DNA of 64,000 nt, from positions 1 to 64,000 of the forward strand of contig JANRIN010000030.1 in assembly GCA_033764965.1 (NCBI GenBank), read 5' to 3'. Below the pieces are notes generated by a model that saw only the letters and a list, made by a program, of their open reading frames with translations, made no database searches and was not told where the DNA came from. The position numbers and the translations under genes are program-made. Shown here in pieces: positions 8,047 through 16,684 of the stretch. The number at the start of each line of letters is the position of its first letter. Within the stretch, counting starts at the first letter, position 1. Source of the DNA: JSC-12 sp033764965. Lineage in GTDB: Bacteria; Cyanobacteriota; Cyanobacteriia; Leptolyngbyales; Leptolyngbyaceae.

Positions 8047-8397
8047 ATGCGTCACCGTTGTAATGTCCCTCAATTAAGTAAACCTGCTGACCAGCGTAAG
8101 GCTCTGTTAAGAGCACTGACGACTGAACTAATTCGGAATGGTCGGATCAAGACCACTAAAGCTCGTGCTCGTGCAGTGCGGTCTGAAGCTGAACGAATGA
8201 TTACCTTAGCGAAGGATGGCTCACTGGCATCTCGTCGCCAAGCGATGGGCTATATCTATGACAAACAGCTTGTTCATCGTCTGTTTGAACTGGCTAACGA
8301 ACGGTATGGCGATCGCAATGGAGGTTACACCCGTATCCTGCGGACAGTCCCGCGCCGGGGAGACAATGCTGAGATGTCAATTATTGAATTGACCTGA
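8047..8397 (+). CDS. rplQ: 50S ribosomal protein L17
   Basis: L17 (116 aa) lies near the nascent-chain exit tunnel. The sequence MRHRCNVPQLSKPADQRKAL gives the normal N terminus, so ATG 8047 was chosen; an in-frame TTG 42 nt upstream would add non-conserved residues. GGYTRILRTVPRRGDNAEMS is the C-terminal signature. It ends the classical alpha operon; truA follows 21 nt later. Confidence 0.96.
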   Translation: MRHRCNVPQLSKPADQRKALLRALTTELIRNGRIKTTKARARAVRSEAERMITLAKDGSLASRRQAMGYIYDKQLVHRLFELANERYGDRNGGYTRILRTVPRRGDNAEMSIIELT

Positions 8398-8418
8398 GCA
8401 CAACGATTTACAAAGGCG

Positions 8419-9270
8419 ATGATTCCAACTTCACTACCATCAACCCAACGAGTTGCCCTGGTTATCCAATACCTGGGCACTCACTTTCATGGGTGGCAGT
8501 GGCAACCTCATCATCGATCAGTTCAAGAGGAGATCGAGAAAGCCTTACAGGGTGTTTTAGATCGCCCTGTTCGGATTCATGGGGCTGGACGAACTGATAC
8601 CGGAGTTCATGCAGCGGCTCAAGTGGCTCACTTTGACGCACCCGCGATCGTACCTGCTCATCGTTGGGCGGACATTCTCAATGCTCGTTTGCCAGAAGAT
8701 GTTGTAGTTCGTGGTTCGGCGATCGTTGCTCCCACCTGGCACGCTCGGTTTTCTGCACTCTGGCGACGCTACCGTTATTTGCTTTACACTGAATCTCGCC
8801 CTAACTTGTTTGTTCGTCCATTTTCCTGGCATTACTACCACGAACCGCTGAACGAGTCCCTGATGCAAGAGGCACTGTCGCCTTTAGTCGGTCAACATCA
8901 CCTGGCGGCATTTCACCGAGCAGGTTCTAAGCGTCCTCATTCTTGGGTAGATGTTCAAGTTGCAGAATGTAAACGAGTCGGCTCTTTTGTCGCGATCGAG
9001 GTACAAGCTAGCGGATTTCTTTACGGCATGATGCGGTTACTCATTGGTCTGCTGGTGCAGGTGGGTCGAGGGATTCGCTCTCCTGATAGCTTTACAGAAC
9101 TCTGGTCTACTCAACGTCGAGACCAGGTCAGGTATGCGGCTCCACCTCAAGGGCTTTGCTTATTGAGGGTTGGATACGCAGAGTTTCCCTTTCCTCAAGA
9201 CCTTTGGTTTGATACGCAGCCCATGTTTGCTTTTGCGCCATTACCTCAATTAGAAACCGCTGCGGTGTAA
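8419..9270 (+). CDS. truA: tRNA pseudouridine(38-40) synthase TruA
   Basis: TruA converts uridines 38, 39 and 40 of the tRNA anticodon arm to pseudouridine. The motif GAGRTDTGVHA contains the catalytic Asp60; LVIQYLGTHFHGWQWQP at the N terminus and the segment VQASGFLYGMMRLLIG near residue 195 are conserved. At 283 aa length is normal. It follows rplQ in the same operon, the arrangement rplQ-truA-rplM-rpsI being common in bacteria. Confidence 0.95.
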   Translation: MIPTSLPSTQRVALVIQYLGTHFHGWQWQPHHRSVQEEIEKALQGVLDRPVRIHGAGRTDTGVHAAAQVAHFDAPAIVPAHRWADILNARLPEDVVVRGSAIVAPTWHARFSALWRRYRYLLYTESRPNLFVRPFSWHYYHEPLNESLMQEALSPLVGQHHLAAFHRAGSKRPHSWVDVQVAECKRVGSFVAIEVQASGFLYGMMRLLIGLLVQVGRGIRSPDSFTELWSTQRRDQVRYAAPPQGLCLLRVGYAEFPFPQDLWFDTQPMFAFAPLPQLETAAV

Positions 9271-9331
9271 GTGGGGCTTTGATTTTAACCTTGAACTCCT
9301 AGATGAATTTACTGTTTCAGGAAAAACTGTG

Positions 9332-9787
9332 ATGAACAAAACCTATCTTCCTTCTCAAGATTCTCTTGAACACAATTGGTACGTAGTGGATGCTGCTGAA
9401 CAGCGTCTGGGTCGCCTTGCCAGTGAAATTGCTCGTGTTTTACGCGGCAAGAACAAGCCAACCTACACCCCCTCGATCGATACGGGTGATTTCGTGATCG
9501 TGATTAATGCTGAAAAAGTTGAAGTGACTGGCAGAAAACGGTCACAGAAATTGTATCGCCGTCACTCTGGTCGTCCGGGTGGCATGAAGGTCGAAACCTT
9601 TGACAAGCTGCAATCTCGGATTCCCGAAAGAATTATTGAACAAGCCGTCAAAGGGATGTTGCCCAAAAACAGCCTGGGCAGACAACTGTTCACGAAGTTG
9701 AAGGTTTATGCTGGACCCGATCATCCTCATCAGGCTCAACAGCCTCAACCCCTCGAAATTGTTACCATTCCTGGAGGAAATTCTTAA
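9332..9787 (+). CDS. rplM: 50S ribosomal protein L13
   Basis: L13 (151 aa) is an early-assembling 50S protein. MNKTYLPSQDSLEHNWYVVD and the blocks LGRLASEIARVLRGKNKPTY and AVKGMLPKNSLGRQLFTKLK are characteristic. A GTG stands directly before ATG 9332, but the family starts at MNKTYLP. The stop TAA shares its last base with the rpsI ATG, so L13 and S9 are translationally coupled. Confidence 0.96.
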   Translation: MNKTYLPSQDSLEHNWYVVDAAEQRLGRLASEIARVLRGKNKPTYTPSIDTGDFVIVINAEKVEVTGRKRSQKLYRRHSGRPGGMKVETFDKLQSRIPERIIEQAVKGMLPKNSLGRQLFTKLKVYAGPDHPHQAQQPQPLEIVTIPGGNS

Positions 9788-10194
9788 TGCAAGCGACAGA
9801 AGGACGTGTCATGTACCAGGGAACGGGTCGTCGAAAATCGGCGATCGCGCGAGTGCGCCTAGTTCCTGGCAACGGACAGTTGGTTATTAATGGTAAGCCT
9901 GGAGACCTTTATCTTCAGTTCAATCCTGACTATCTGGCAGTAGCCAAAGCACCCCTGGAAACGTTGGGCTTGGAGAACGAGTACGATGTGCTGGTCAACG
10001 CTCATGGTGGCGGATTGACTGGACAAGCGGATGCGGTGCGGTTGGGAGTTGCGCGGGCATTGTGCCAACTTGACCCCGATAATCGTAAGCCGTTGAAGAT
10101 TGAAGGGTATCTGACCCGTGATCCCCGTGCGAAAGAACGAAAGAAGTATGGTTTGCGGAAAGCTCGGAAAGCACCTCAGTTTTCCAAGCGTTAA
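9787..10194 (+). CDS. rpsI: 30S ribosomal protein S9
   Basis: S9 (135 aa) reaches the P-site tRNA anticodon with its C-terminal tail, here ending in APQFSKR with the conserved terminal Lys-Arg. YQGTGRRKSAIARVRLVPGN is the N-terminal signature. ATG 9787 overlaps the rplM stop by one base (TAATG) and GGAGG at 9774-9778 serves as its ribosome binding site. The usual rplM-rpsI pairing is kept. Confidence 0.97.
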   Translation: MQATEGRVMYQGTGRRKSAIARVRLVPGNGQLVINGKPGDLYLQFNPDYLAVAKAPLETLGLENEYDVLVNAHGGGLTGQADAVRLGVARALCQLDPDNRKPLKIEGYLTRDPRAKERKKYGLRKARKAPQFSKR

Positions 10195-10279
10195 GGATTG
10201 CTGTTGGCTGGAGAACATCTCTAAGCCCTGGTTGAGCTCGTTAGAATGAATGTAGTTAGGACGTTAAAGAGATTGAGTC

Positions 10280-10516
10280 ATGGCAAAGCCTGATATTCAC
10301 CCCAAATGGTATCCAGAAGCAAAAGTCTACTGTAACGGTGAAGTGGTAATGACCGTTGGTTCCACAAAACCCGAATTACACGTCGATGTATGGTCTGGTA
10401 ACCATCCCTTCTTCACTGGAACTCAGAAGATTATTGACACTGAAGGACGAGTTGAACGCTTCCTGCGGAAATACGGCATGATGGACGACCAGGGTGCGGC
10501 GAACGATCAGAAGTAG
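10280..10516 (+). CDS. rpmE: 50S ribosomal protein L31 (zinc-free form)
   Basis: L31 (78 aa) bridges the two ribosomal subunits near the central protuberance. The N terminus MAKPDIHPKWYPEAKVYCNG and the block NHPFFTGTQKIIDTEGRVERF identify it. The CxxC pair found in zinc-binding L31 (CSKCHPF type) is replaced by WSGNHPF, leaving a single Cys at position 20, so this is the C- form that does not hold zinc. The C terminus has a short acidic/polar extension common in cyanobacteria. Confidence 0.95.
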   Translation: MAKPDIHPKWYPEAKVYCNGEVVMTVGSTKPELHVDVWSGNHPFFTGTQKIIDTEGRVERFLRKYGMMDDQGAANDQK

Positions 10517-10590
10517 GGTCAGCGATCGTGCCGGTTCCCAAAGGCAAGTTTCTTCATGATCCTGTCGTTCCCATTACCTGATCTTTTGAT

Positions 10591-11703
10591 ATGGCTGAAG
10601 CATACCTGCTTGATAAGCTGAAATCTGTTGAGCAAACCTTTAATGAACTGACTCGACGGCTTGCAGATCCTGACGTTGCTAAGGATCCAAATGAGTTTCA
10701 AAAGTTGGCGAAGGCTCGTTCTTCATTAGAGGAAGTCGTTTCTACGTTTGAAGAATGGAAAGCCGCCCAAGATGAGTTGGTTGGTGCTCGGCAGATTTTG
10801 AAGGAAGCGGGGGGAGATCTCGAACTTCAGGAGATGGCAGCGTTGGAAGTCGCGGATTTAGAGAGCCGATCGGCAAATTTAGAGCTGCGACTCAAAATTC
10901 TTTTGCTGCCCAGTGATCCGAATGATGACAAAAACATCATGTTGGAGATTCGGGCTGGAGCTGGAGGAGATGAAGCGAGCATTTGGGCAGGTGATCTGCT
11001 GCGTCTCTACTCCCGATATGCCGAAAGCCAGGGTTGGAAGGTCAAGCTAGTCAGCGAATCTCTGGCTGATATGGGTGGCTTTAAGGAAGCGATTCTTGAA
11101 GTTCAGGGCGATCGTGTGTACAGCAAGCTCAAGTTTGAGGCTGGAGTTCATCGGGTTCAACGAGTGCCCGTAACGGAAGCCCAAGGTCGTGTTCACACTT
11201 CTACAGCGACGGTGGCAGTCATGCCAGAAGTGGATGACGTAGACGTACATATCGATCCGAAAGATATCGAGATGACCACGATGCGATCGGGGGGTGCGGG
11301 TGGTCAGAATGTGAACAAGGTAGAAACTGCTGTTGACTTGATGCACAAGCCGACTGGCATCCGCATTAAGTGCATGGAGGAACGTTCTCAACTTCAGAAC
11401 CGAGAACGAGCGATGCAGATTTTGCGAGCAAAACTGTACGAAATGAAGATGCAGGAACAGCAAGATGCCGTGCGCTCCGCCCGATTGATGCAGGTTGGAA
11501 CGGGGTCTCGCTCTGAAAAAATTCGCACCTATAACTACAAAGACAATCGGGTGACGGATCATCGATTGAACCAAAATTTCTCCCTCAACCCAGTGCTAGA
11601 AGGGAATATTGAAGAGTTGATTCAAACCTGCATTACCCGTGATCAACAGGAACGACTGGAGCAGTTAGCGGCTGAAGAAAGTAATCAACCTTCTGTTGCC
11701 TAG
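10591..11703 (+). CDS. prfA: Peptide chain release factor 1
   Basis: RF1 (370 aa) recognises UAA and UAG and triggers peptide release. The stop-codon recognition tripeptide is PVT (in RVPVTEAQGR), which marks RF1 rather than RF2 (SPF). The catalytic GGQ is in RSGGAGGQNVNKVETAVDL, and GSRSEKIRTYNY is the usual downstream block. ATG 10591 gives a normal N terminus. The S4-domain gene begins two bases after the stop, suggesting a shared transcript. Confidence 0.97.
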   Translation: MAEAYLLDKLKSVEQTFNELTRRLADPDVAKDPNEFQKLAKARSSLEEVVSTFEEWKAAQDELVGARQILKEAGGDLELQEMAALEVADLESRSANLELRLKILLLPSDPNDDKNIMLEIRAGAGGDEASIWAGDLLRLYSRYAESQGWKVKLVSESLADMGGFKEAILEVQGDRVYSKLKFEAGVHRVQRVPVTEAQGRVHTSTATVAVMPEVDDVDVHIDPKDIEMTTMRSGGAGGQNVNKVETAVDLMHKPTGIRIKCMEERSQLQNRERAMQILRAKLYEMKMQEQQDAVRSARLMQVGTGSRSEKIRTYNYKDNRVTDHRLNQNFSLNPVLEGNIEELIQTCITRDQQERLEQLAAEESNQPSVA

Positions 11704-11705
11704 CT

Positions 11706-12485
11706 ATGCTGCCACGAGATGATCTGCTTAAAGGAGTTGAAAATCGCGAGTCCGTTGCACGGGTAATTGACCAGGCGGATCAGGCGATCAAAATCTGGGA
11801 AGTAGTCTATTCTGATTTTCTATCTCCACCCGAATTAGCCGAAGTTAAAGAGGTTTTTGCTCGACTGAGTGAGGTTCACTTGGTAGCGTGGGGTGGCTAT
11901 CTGCAAGCAGAACGGCAGCGGTTGGCGATCGCTCGTTCTGAATTACCTCTAGCTGAAGAACAAGTTGAGTTAGCTGCATTGGAAATTGCAGGAAATTTCT
12001 TGTTTGATCCAGCCGCTCATCGAGACTTTTTGGGAGCGATTTTGGGGGCTGGGATTGTGCGCGATAAAGTGGGTGACGTTATTGTGCTGGGGGAGCGGGG
12101 TGCTCAAGCCATTGTTGCCCCGGAGATGGTTGAGTTTTTGACCATGAGTTTGAACCAGGTGCGATCGGTGCCTGTGAAAACTCGACCGATTGACCTGAGC
12201 GAACTCAAGATTCGTGAACCCAAGAAAAAAGAGTTGGCAACCGTCGAAGCCTCAATGCGATTAGACGCGATCGCTTCGGCTGGCTTCGGGATGTCCCGGA
12301 ACAAAATGGTAGACCTGATTGGAGCGGGCGATGTGAGAGTCAACTGGAAAGAAATCACCAGTGCCAGTCATACCGTCAAAGCAGGCGACTTGATTGCCAT
12401 TCGGGGCAAGGGACGGGTGGAAGTGGGCGAGGTTGCGGTGACAAAAAAAGATCGCTACCGCGTCCAGCTCACGCGCTATGTCTAA
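11706..12485 (+). CDS. Photosystem II S4-domain protein
   Basis: A 259-aa protein with a C-terminal S4 RNA-binding domain (about residues 182-245: MRLDAIASAGFGMSRNKMVD, then VRVNWKEITSASHTV). It matches the YlmH-like family known in oxygenic phototrophs as photosystem II S4 domain protein. The name comes from phylogenetic distribution; a ribosome or RNA quality-control role, as for YlmH homologues, is equally possible. It starts two bases after prfA, so co-transcription with the release factor gene is likely and fits an RNA/ribosome function. Confidence 0.88.
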   Translation: MLPRDDLLKGVENRESVARVIDQADQAIKIWEVVYSDFLSPPELAEVKEVFARLSEVHLVAWGGYLQAERQRLAIARSELPLAEEQVELAALEIAGNFLFDPAAHRDFLGAILGAGIVRDKVGDVIVLGERGAQAIVAPEMVEFLTMSLNQVRSVPVKTRPIDLSELKIREPKKKELATVEASMRLDAIASAGFGMSRNKMVDLIGAGDVRVNWKEITSASHTVKAGDLIAIRGKGRVEVGEVAVTKKDRYRVQLTRYV

Positions 12486-12500
12486 CGCAGTTTTCTCTAG

Positions 12501-12749
12501 CTAAATCGAGCGATCGCGATCCAATCGAACCCCTACCCCTGGTTGCTGTTCGGATAACAGCATGATTTTTTCCCAACCGTACTCTTTAGTAATGCCAGGA
12601 AAAGCATCTTCCAGTTGGGAAAGCATTTCGCAAAGTGTTGCTGCAATTGCCGCCGCTTTTACTGATGATGGAGATAGCTGGGAGTACTGTAGATAGGTTA
12701 ATAGAGACATTGCTCCAGTCAGAGTGAGTTGATCAACGTGCCGCGTCAT
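12501..12749 (-). CDS. Small hypothetical protein
   Basis: An 82-codon frame on the minus strand between the S4-domain gene and thiS. ATG at 12749 is preceded by AGAGG eight bases upstream, which supports translation. The protein is mostly helical by eye (LLTYLQYSQLSPSSVKAAAI, AATLCEMLSQLEDAFPGI) with no transmembrane segment, signal peptide or motif I recognise. It is convergent with the prfA transcript. Function unknown; it could be a small cyanobacterial conserved protein or a chance frame. Confidence 0.5.
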   Translation of the reverse strand: MTRHVDQLTLTGAMSLLTYLQYSQLSPSSVKAAAIAATLCEMLSQLEDAFPGITKEYGWEKIMLLSEQQPGVGVRLDRDRSI

Positions 12750-12861
12750 AGATAACCTCTAGGGGAAAAGAACTTGCACTGTAGGATACGAGTCAAGCCA
12801 AGCTGATTTCCTGAACTAGAGGAAAAACTACCTCAGTGGGGTAAAAAAGTGCGGTAAAAAA

Positions 12862-13077
12862 CTAACCGCCCCCGACGATCGTGACTATCTCCAAGCGATC
12901 GCCTGCCTGAAGTTCTGTGGTTTGCCAAAACTGACGGTGCAGAATTTCGCCATTGTATTCCACGGCAACGAGTCGAGGATTGAGTCCAAGTTGTTCTAAA
13001 AAGCTGGGTAGCATTGTGTGGGTGGAGCAAGTGCGAAGTTCTCCATTCACTTGCAGCTTAATTTGATCAGAAATCAT
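12862..13077 (-). CDS. thiS: Sulfur carrier protein ThiS
   Basis: A 71-aa beta-grasp protein that ends in VTIVGGG. The C-terminal Gly-Gly is adenylated by ThiF-type enzymes and converted to a thiocarboxylate that supplies sulfur for the thiazole ring of thiamine. The pattern IKLQVNGELRT at the start and LVAVEYNGEILHR in the middle fit ThiS. ATG 13077 is the first start. thiG is not adjacent; in several cyanobacteria thiS or thiE-thiS are separate from thiG. Confidence 0.85.
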   Translation of the reverse strand: MISDQIKLQVNGELRTCSTHTMLPSFLEQLGLNPRLVAVEYNGEILHRQFWQTTELQAGDRLEIVTIVGGG

Positions 13078-13100
13078 GATTTTTTTGATTAGTCATTGTT

Positions 13101-13559
13101 TCAACCCTTGTGCTGAATAAAGTCCAGTAGAATTTTCTGGTGTGGTTTACCGATAGGACGTGTTTGGTTGATTTTTTGAGAGTAGCGATCGCCGCGTTGA
13201 ATGTCTTCTAGAGTGAGCAAGTCCAGATCCATTCCCTCGCCTAAAATCAACTGGCTCAGTGCTAAATCTAGTTCTCCATGAAAAATGTACCGGATGATAT
13301 GAGTGTCATCATAGCGATCGTAGGGAGTCAACATAGCGGGACAGTAGCCAATTTCTTCGATTAACTCGCGCCGTAGCCCCACTTCCGCTGTTTCTCCCAA
13401 TTCAAGATGCCCGCCAAAAAAAGCCCAGTGTCCCGGATAAAAAATGTTGGGGTTATCGTCTCGTAGCTGCATCAAAAATTTTCCATCTTGGTGCAGAATT
13501 GCCAGAGCAACGATGGGACGTACAGGCTGAGATGGTTGATGAGTAAGGTCTTGAGTCAT
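13101..13559 (-). CDS. Nudix hydrolase
   Basis: A 152-aa protein with a complete Nudix box, G-x5-E-x7-REUxEExGU, in the segment GHLELGETAEVGLRREL followed by IEEIGY. This metal-binding helix cleaves nucleoside-diphosphate-linked compounds. The preceding YPGHWAFFGG is the usual approach to the box. The substrate cannot be told from sequence; MutT-like nucleotide or sugar-nucleotide hydrolysis are options. It is 23 nt upstream of thiS on the same strand and may be co-transcribed with it. Confidence 0.88.
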   Translation of the reverse strand: MTQDLTHQPSQPVRPIVALAILHQDGKFLMQLRDDNPNIFYPGHWAFFGGHLELGETAEVGLRRELIEEIGYCPAMLTPYDRYDDTHIIRYIFHGELDLALSQLILGEGMDLDLLTLEDIQRGDRYSQKINQTRPIGKPHQKILLDFIQHKG

Positions 13560-13637
13560 TCAAAAATTGCTGGCAATCAACGACATCGGACAGTTCTACC
13601 AATTCTGTCCATTTGTATTCTATCGCTGACTGCCCAG

Positions 13638-15194
13638 CTAAAGCTTTTGGGAAAAGCTGTATTTTGCGCTAACAAAGCGTTCTTTGGCGATCGCACGGAG
13701 AACTTCCAAATCTTCGCGACGAGAGACGGATAAAGGCACAGTCGATCGAATCGCGCCCAGCAACAATTCTGTATCTAAAGGTTTTTTCAAATAGAGTGCG
13801 TTATAGAGTGCAGTGATGACGGCTTGTTCAATTTCGGCTCCACTGTAACCATCGGTTGCAGCGACTAAATCGACCATATCGAAGGCTTGAGGGTTTTGCT
13901 TGCGTTGAGCCAGATGGATTTTCAGAATGGCGGCGCGGTCTTGCACATCTGGTAAATCGACAAAAAAGATTTCATCAAACCGTCCTTTACGCAGCAGTTC
14001 GGGTGGAATCTTGGAAATGTCATTGGCAGTGGCGACGACAAAGACTTCCTGCGACTTTTCCTGCATCCAGGTCAGGAAGGAGCCAAACATCCGCCGACTC
14101 AAGCCTCCATCGGCACCGCTGTCACTAATGCCCAAACTCTTTTCAATTTCGTCAATCCACAACACGCAGGGAGCCATTGATTCCGCCAGTTTGATTGCCT
14201 GTCGAAAATTCTTTTCTGATTCGCCCACGTATTTGTCGTAGAGTTTGCCTGCGTCTAGCTTTAGTAGAGGCAGTTTCCAGTCGTGGGCGATCGCTTTGGC
14301 AGCCATTGACTTGCCACAACCTTGAATCCCTACAATGAGAATACCTTTGGGCGGAGTCAAGTTCCAGGCTTGTGCCTGTGGACTGAAGCCAACCCGTGCC
14401 CGTTCTAGCCAATGTTTGAGTCCGTCAAATCCGCCTAATTCGGGAGTGTTGCCGTTGGTGGGCAGATATTCCAACATACTTTCATCCCGGATGATCTGTG
14501 CTTTCCGCTGTAAAATCCGCTCCACATCATTCACCGTTAATTTGCCATCTTCTAGAGCGGCGAAAGCGGTTACTTGTCGCGCCTGTTTTAAGGTCATGCC
14601 GCGCAGAGCAAACACCAACGACTGCATTTCGTGATTTTGAATTTGTACGTGAATCCGATTTTTGGCAGACAACGATCGCACCACTTCCGCCACAACTTGC
14701 TGGAGTTCGTCCCGTCCCGGCAATTTCAGGTCAAAATACACGGCATCATGGGCAATTTCCGGCGGTAAAGAGATGCCATTGCCGCTGACGACGATCGCCG
14801 ATCGCGTCTGGGAAAACTGTTGGGCAACTTCTCGAAACTGACGAGCAACGACTGGATCGTTTAAATGTTTCGCAAAATCTTTGAGCCAAAAAACCGCACG
14901 CTGAGGCATAGCTTGAATCTGCTCCAGCATATTTCCCGGATCAACGGTGCGCTCCAGTGCCGCTGGCTTTTGTGTTCCAACAGGAGCATACTCATCTGTC
15001 CAGCGATTATCGGCTCCGGGCGATCGCTGCAAACCGCGCGTCAAACTCCATTCAAACAAGGCAATTTTCATCTGCTGCACGGCTTCTTTGAGCAGGGTGT
15101 GTACTCGCTCTTCTTCCACCGTTTCAATCACAATTACGGGGTGGTAAGACAGCAGCAGGGTTTGAAACCGATGAACGCGATCGCTAAGTGTCAT
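13638..15194 (-). CDS. Ycf46-like AAA ATPase
   Basis: A 518-aa AAA-family ATPase of the type annotated Ycf46 in cyanobacteria and algal plastids. The N-terminal half (residues 1-230) resembles a degenerate AAA module; the C-terminal half has Walker A GIQGCGKSMAAKA, Walker B CVLWIDEIEKSL, sensor ATANDISKIPPELL and the arginine-finger region RKGRFDEIFFVDLPD. The ATG at 15194 (MTLSDRVHRFQTLL) was chosen over two upstream in-frame starts because the extra residues are not conserved-looking. Ycf46 has been linked to CO2 uptake and photosynthesis regulation in a unicellular strain; that role is not evident from this locus. Confidence 0.85.
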   Translation of the reverse strand: MTLSDRVHRFQTLLLSYHPVIVIETVEEERVHTLLKEAVQQMKIALFEWSLTRGLQRSPGADNRWTDEYAPVGTQKPAALERTVDPGNMLEQIQAMPQRAVFWLKDFAKHLNDPVVARQFREVAQQFSQTRSAIVVSGNGISLPPEIAHDAVYFDLKLPGRDELQQVVAEVVRSLSAKNRIHVQIQNHEMQSLVFALRGMTLKQARQVTAFAALEDGKLTVNDVERILQRKAQIIRDESMLEYLPTNGNTPELGGFDGLKHWLERARVGFSPQAQAWNLTPPKGILIVGIQGCGKSMAAKAIAHDWKLPLLKLDAGKLYDKYVGESEKNFRQAIKLAESMAPCVLWIDEIEKSLGISDSGADGGLSRRMFGSFLTWMQEKSQEVFVVATANDISKIPPELLRKGRFDEIFFVDLPDVQDRAAILKIHLAQRKQNPQAFDMVDLVAATDGYSGAEIEQAVITALYNALYLKKPLDTELLLGAIRSTVPLSVSRREDLEVLRAIAKERFVSAKYSFSQKL

Positions 15195-15399
15195 AGGAGT
15201 TGGGAGGCGTGGGGCAAGCCTTAGTATGCCCATAGATTCACCCCAAGTTTGAAAAGCTCCGGACACGAAATATGTTGTGTGGATGAAGTTTGAAAACTCC
15301 ACTAACTGTTCATCACCTATTACGTATAGCTGTAGCCATGTGTAACGTGGCAGAGGCGAGTCAGAATGCCTAACCCAGTATTGGCTTTGCAGCTTTTCC

Positions 15400-15430
15400 T
15401 TGACCTAAGCGTTCTGACCAAAGCTATAGC
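15400..15430 (+). promoter_or_regulatory. Possible promoter of the MBOAT operon
   Basis: TTGACC (15400-15405) and TATAGC (15425-15430) with 19-nt spacing lie 40-70 nt before the MBOAT start. The -10 lies inside the palindrome AAGCTATAGCTT (15421-15432). It is the best candidate in the divergent gap with the AAA ATPase gene, but the -10 is imperfect. Confidence 0.35.
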
Positions 15431-15469
15431 TTAAAAAAGCTGCCAATTTGGGCTATTGTATATGTCGTT

Positions 15470-16669
15470 ATGATCTTTTTATCTTATTGGTATTTAATTT
15501 TTGTTGCCATCTCCCTGCCGCTTTATTGGGTCGTACCAACACCCAGAGCGAAGCAAATTGTCCTGTTGGCTGCGTGTGTAGCGTTTTACGTTCACTTTGC
15601 TGGAGGTTGGGTTGCAACGATTCCCATTCTGTTTCTGGGAGTCATCACTTATCTATGTGGATTAAGCGGTAAACGATCGCTTTGTATCGGGGCGATCGTC
15701 CTCTGCGTTGCGAGTTTAGTCTTTTATAAATACACCCTTTTTCTGGCGAGTGAATTCCTTCGTACCTTTGCCCCAACCTATACAGAGGGGATTCTGCAAC
15801 AACTCAATCCAATTTTGCCTACTGTTGCTCCCCTGGCAATCAGCTTTTTTGTGTTTGAGTTTGTGCATTACTTGGTGGATGTTTTGAAGGGAAACTACTC
15901 GATTACCAGTCCACTTCAATTCGCTCTATTTGGATTGTTCTTCCCTTCCCTGGTAGCTGGTCCGATTAAGCGCTACGAGGACTTTATTCCCCAGATTCAA
16001 AAACCAATTCGCCCGACGGGTGCCATCATGGTTTACGGCACAGTGAGAATTGCAGTTGGTTTAGTCAAAAAACTGATTGCAGATAATCTCACGATTTATC
16101 TGAACTTTTGGGACAAACAGTTTGAAACCGTAGACCTGCAATGGCGCTGGCTTTTTTTACTCATGATTGCTACTCGCATTTATCTCGACTTCAGTGGATA
16201 CAGCGATATGGCGATCGGTTATGCTCAGTGGTTAGGCGTTAAGCTACCCGAAAACTTTAACTTTCCCTACATTGCATCTAACCTGCGAGACTTTTGGCAA
16301 CGCTGGCATATTTCTCTCAGTACCTGGATCCGGGATTACATCTACATTCCGCTGGGCGGCAACCGTCATGGCACAGCCCGTAAAATTATGAATGCCATCA
16401 TTGCTTTTGGTTTGTGTGGGCTGTGGCACGGTGCTGGTTGGAACTTTTTGGCGTGGGGGTTGTGGCATGGTTTTGGTTTAGCGGTCAGTTCAAACTACAA
16501 AACCGTGATGGGATTTGCTGGAGCTAAACTGCATGGGGGGCTGGAGGCAGTACCTTTTATCGGGTGGGCGATTACGTTTCTGTACGTCAGCTTTGGCTGG
16601 TTACTTTTCTTTTATCCCATTGATAGGGCGTGGACGATGGCAAAGCTCTTGTTGGGTGTATCTAGTTAA
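15470..16669 (+). CDS. MBOAT family O-acyltransferase (DltB/AlgI type)
   Basis: A 399-aa polytopic membrane protein of the bacterial MBOAT family, which moves acyl groups across the membrane to cell-envelope polymers. Hallmarks are FPSLVAGPIKRYEDF, LDFSGYSDMAIG, the RWHISLSTWIRDYIYIPLGG block (His280) and LWHGAGWNFLAWG with the catalytic His320. Unlike many MBOATs its own C terminus (MAKLLLGVSS) carries no FxYxxF acyl-shuttle motif; that motif is on the microprotein two genes downstream. The SGNH-like partner starts 16 nt after the stop. The polymer and acyl group are unknown. Confidence 0.9.
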   Translation: MIFLSYWYLIFVAISLPLYWVVPTPRAKQIVLLAACVAFYVHFAGGWVATIPILFLGVITYLCGLSGKRSLCIGAIVLCVASLVFYKYTLFLASEFLRTFAPTYTEGILQQLNPILPTVAPLAISFFVFEFVHYLVDVLKGNYSITSPLQFALFGLFFPSLVAGPIKRYEDFIPQIQKPIRPTGAIMVYGTVRIAVGLVKKLIADNLTIYLNFWDKQFETVDLQWRWLFLLMIATRIYLDFSGYSDMAIGYAQWLGVKLPENFNFPYIASNLRDFWQRWHISLSTWIRDYIYIPLGGNRHGTARKIMNAIIAFGLCGLWHGAGWNFLAWGLWHGFGLAVSSNYKTVMGFAGAKLHGGLEAVPFIGWAITFLYVSFGWLLFFYPIDRAWTMAKLLLGVSS

Positions 16670-16684
16670 AGGGAAGCGATCGAG

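Noticed and set aside
10206..10226. Hairpin between rpsI and rpmE as terminator
   Set aside because: Short imperfect stem (GGCT/AGCC and GAGA/TCTC) and no T-run.
11047..11574. 175-codon open frame on the minus strand
   Set aside because: Fully antisense to the conserved core of prfA, with no start signal or family resemblance.
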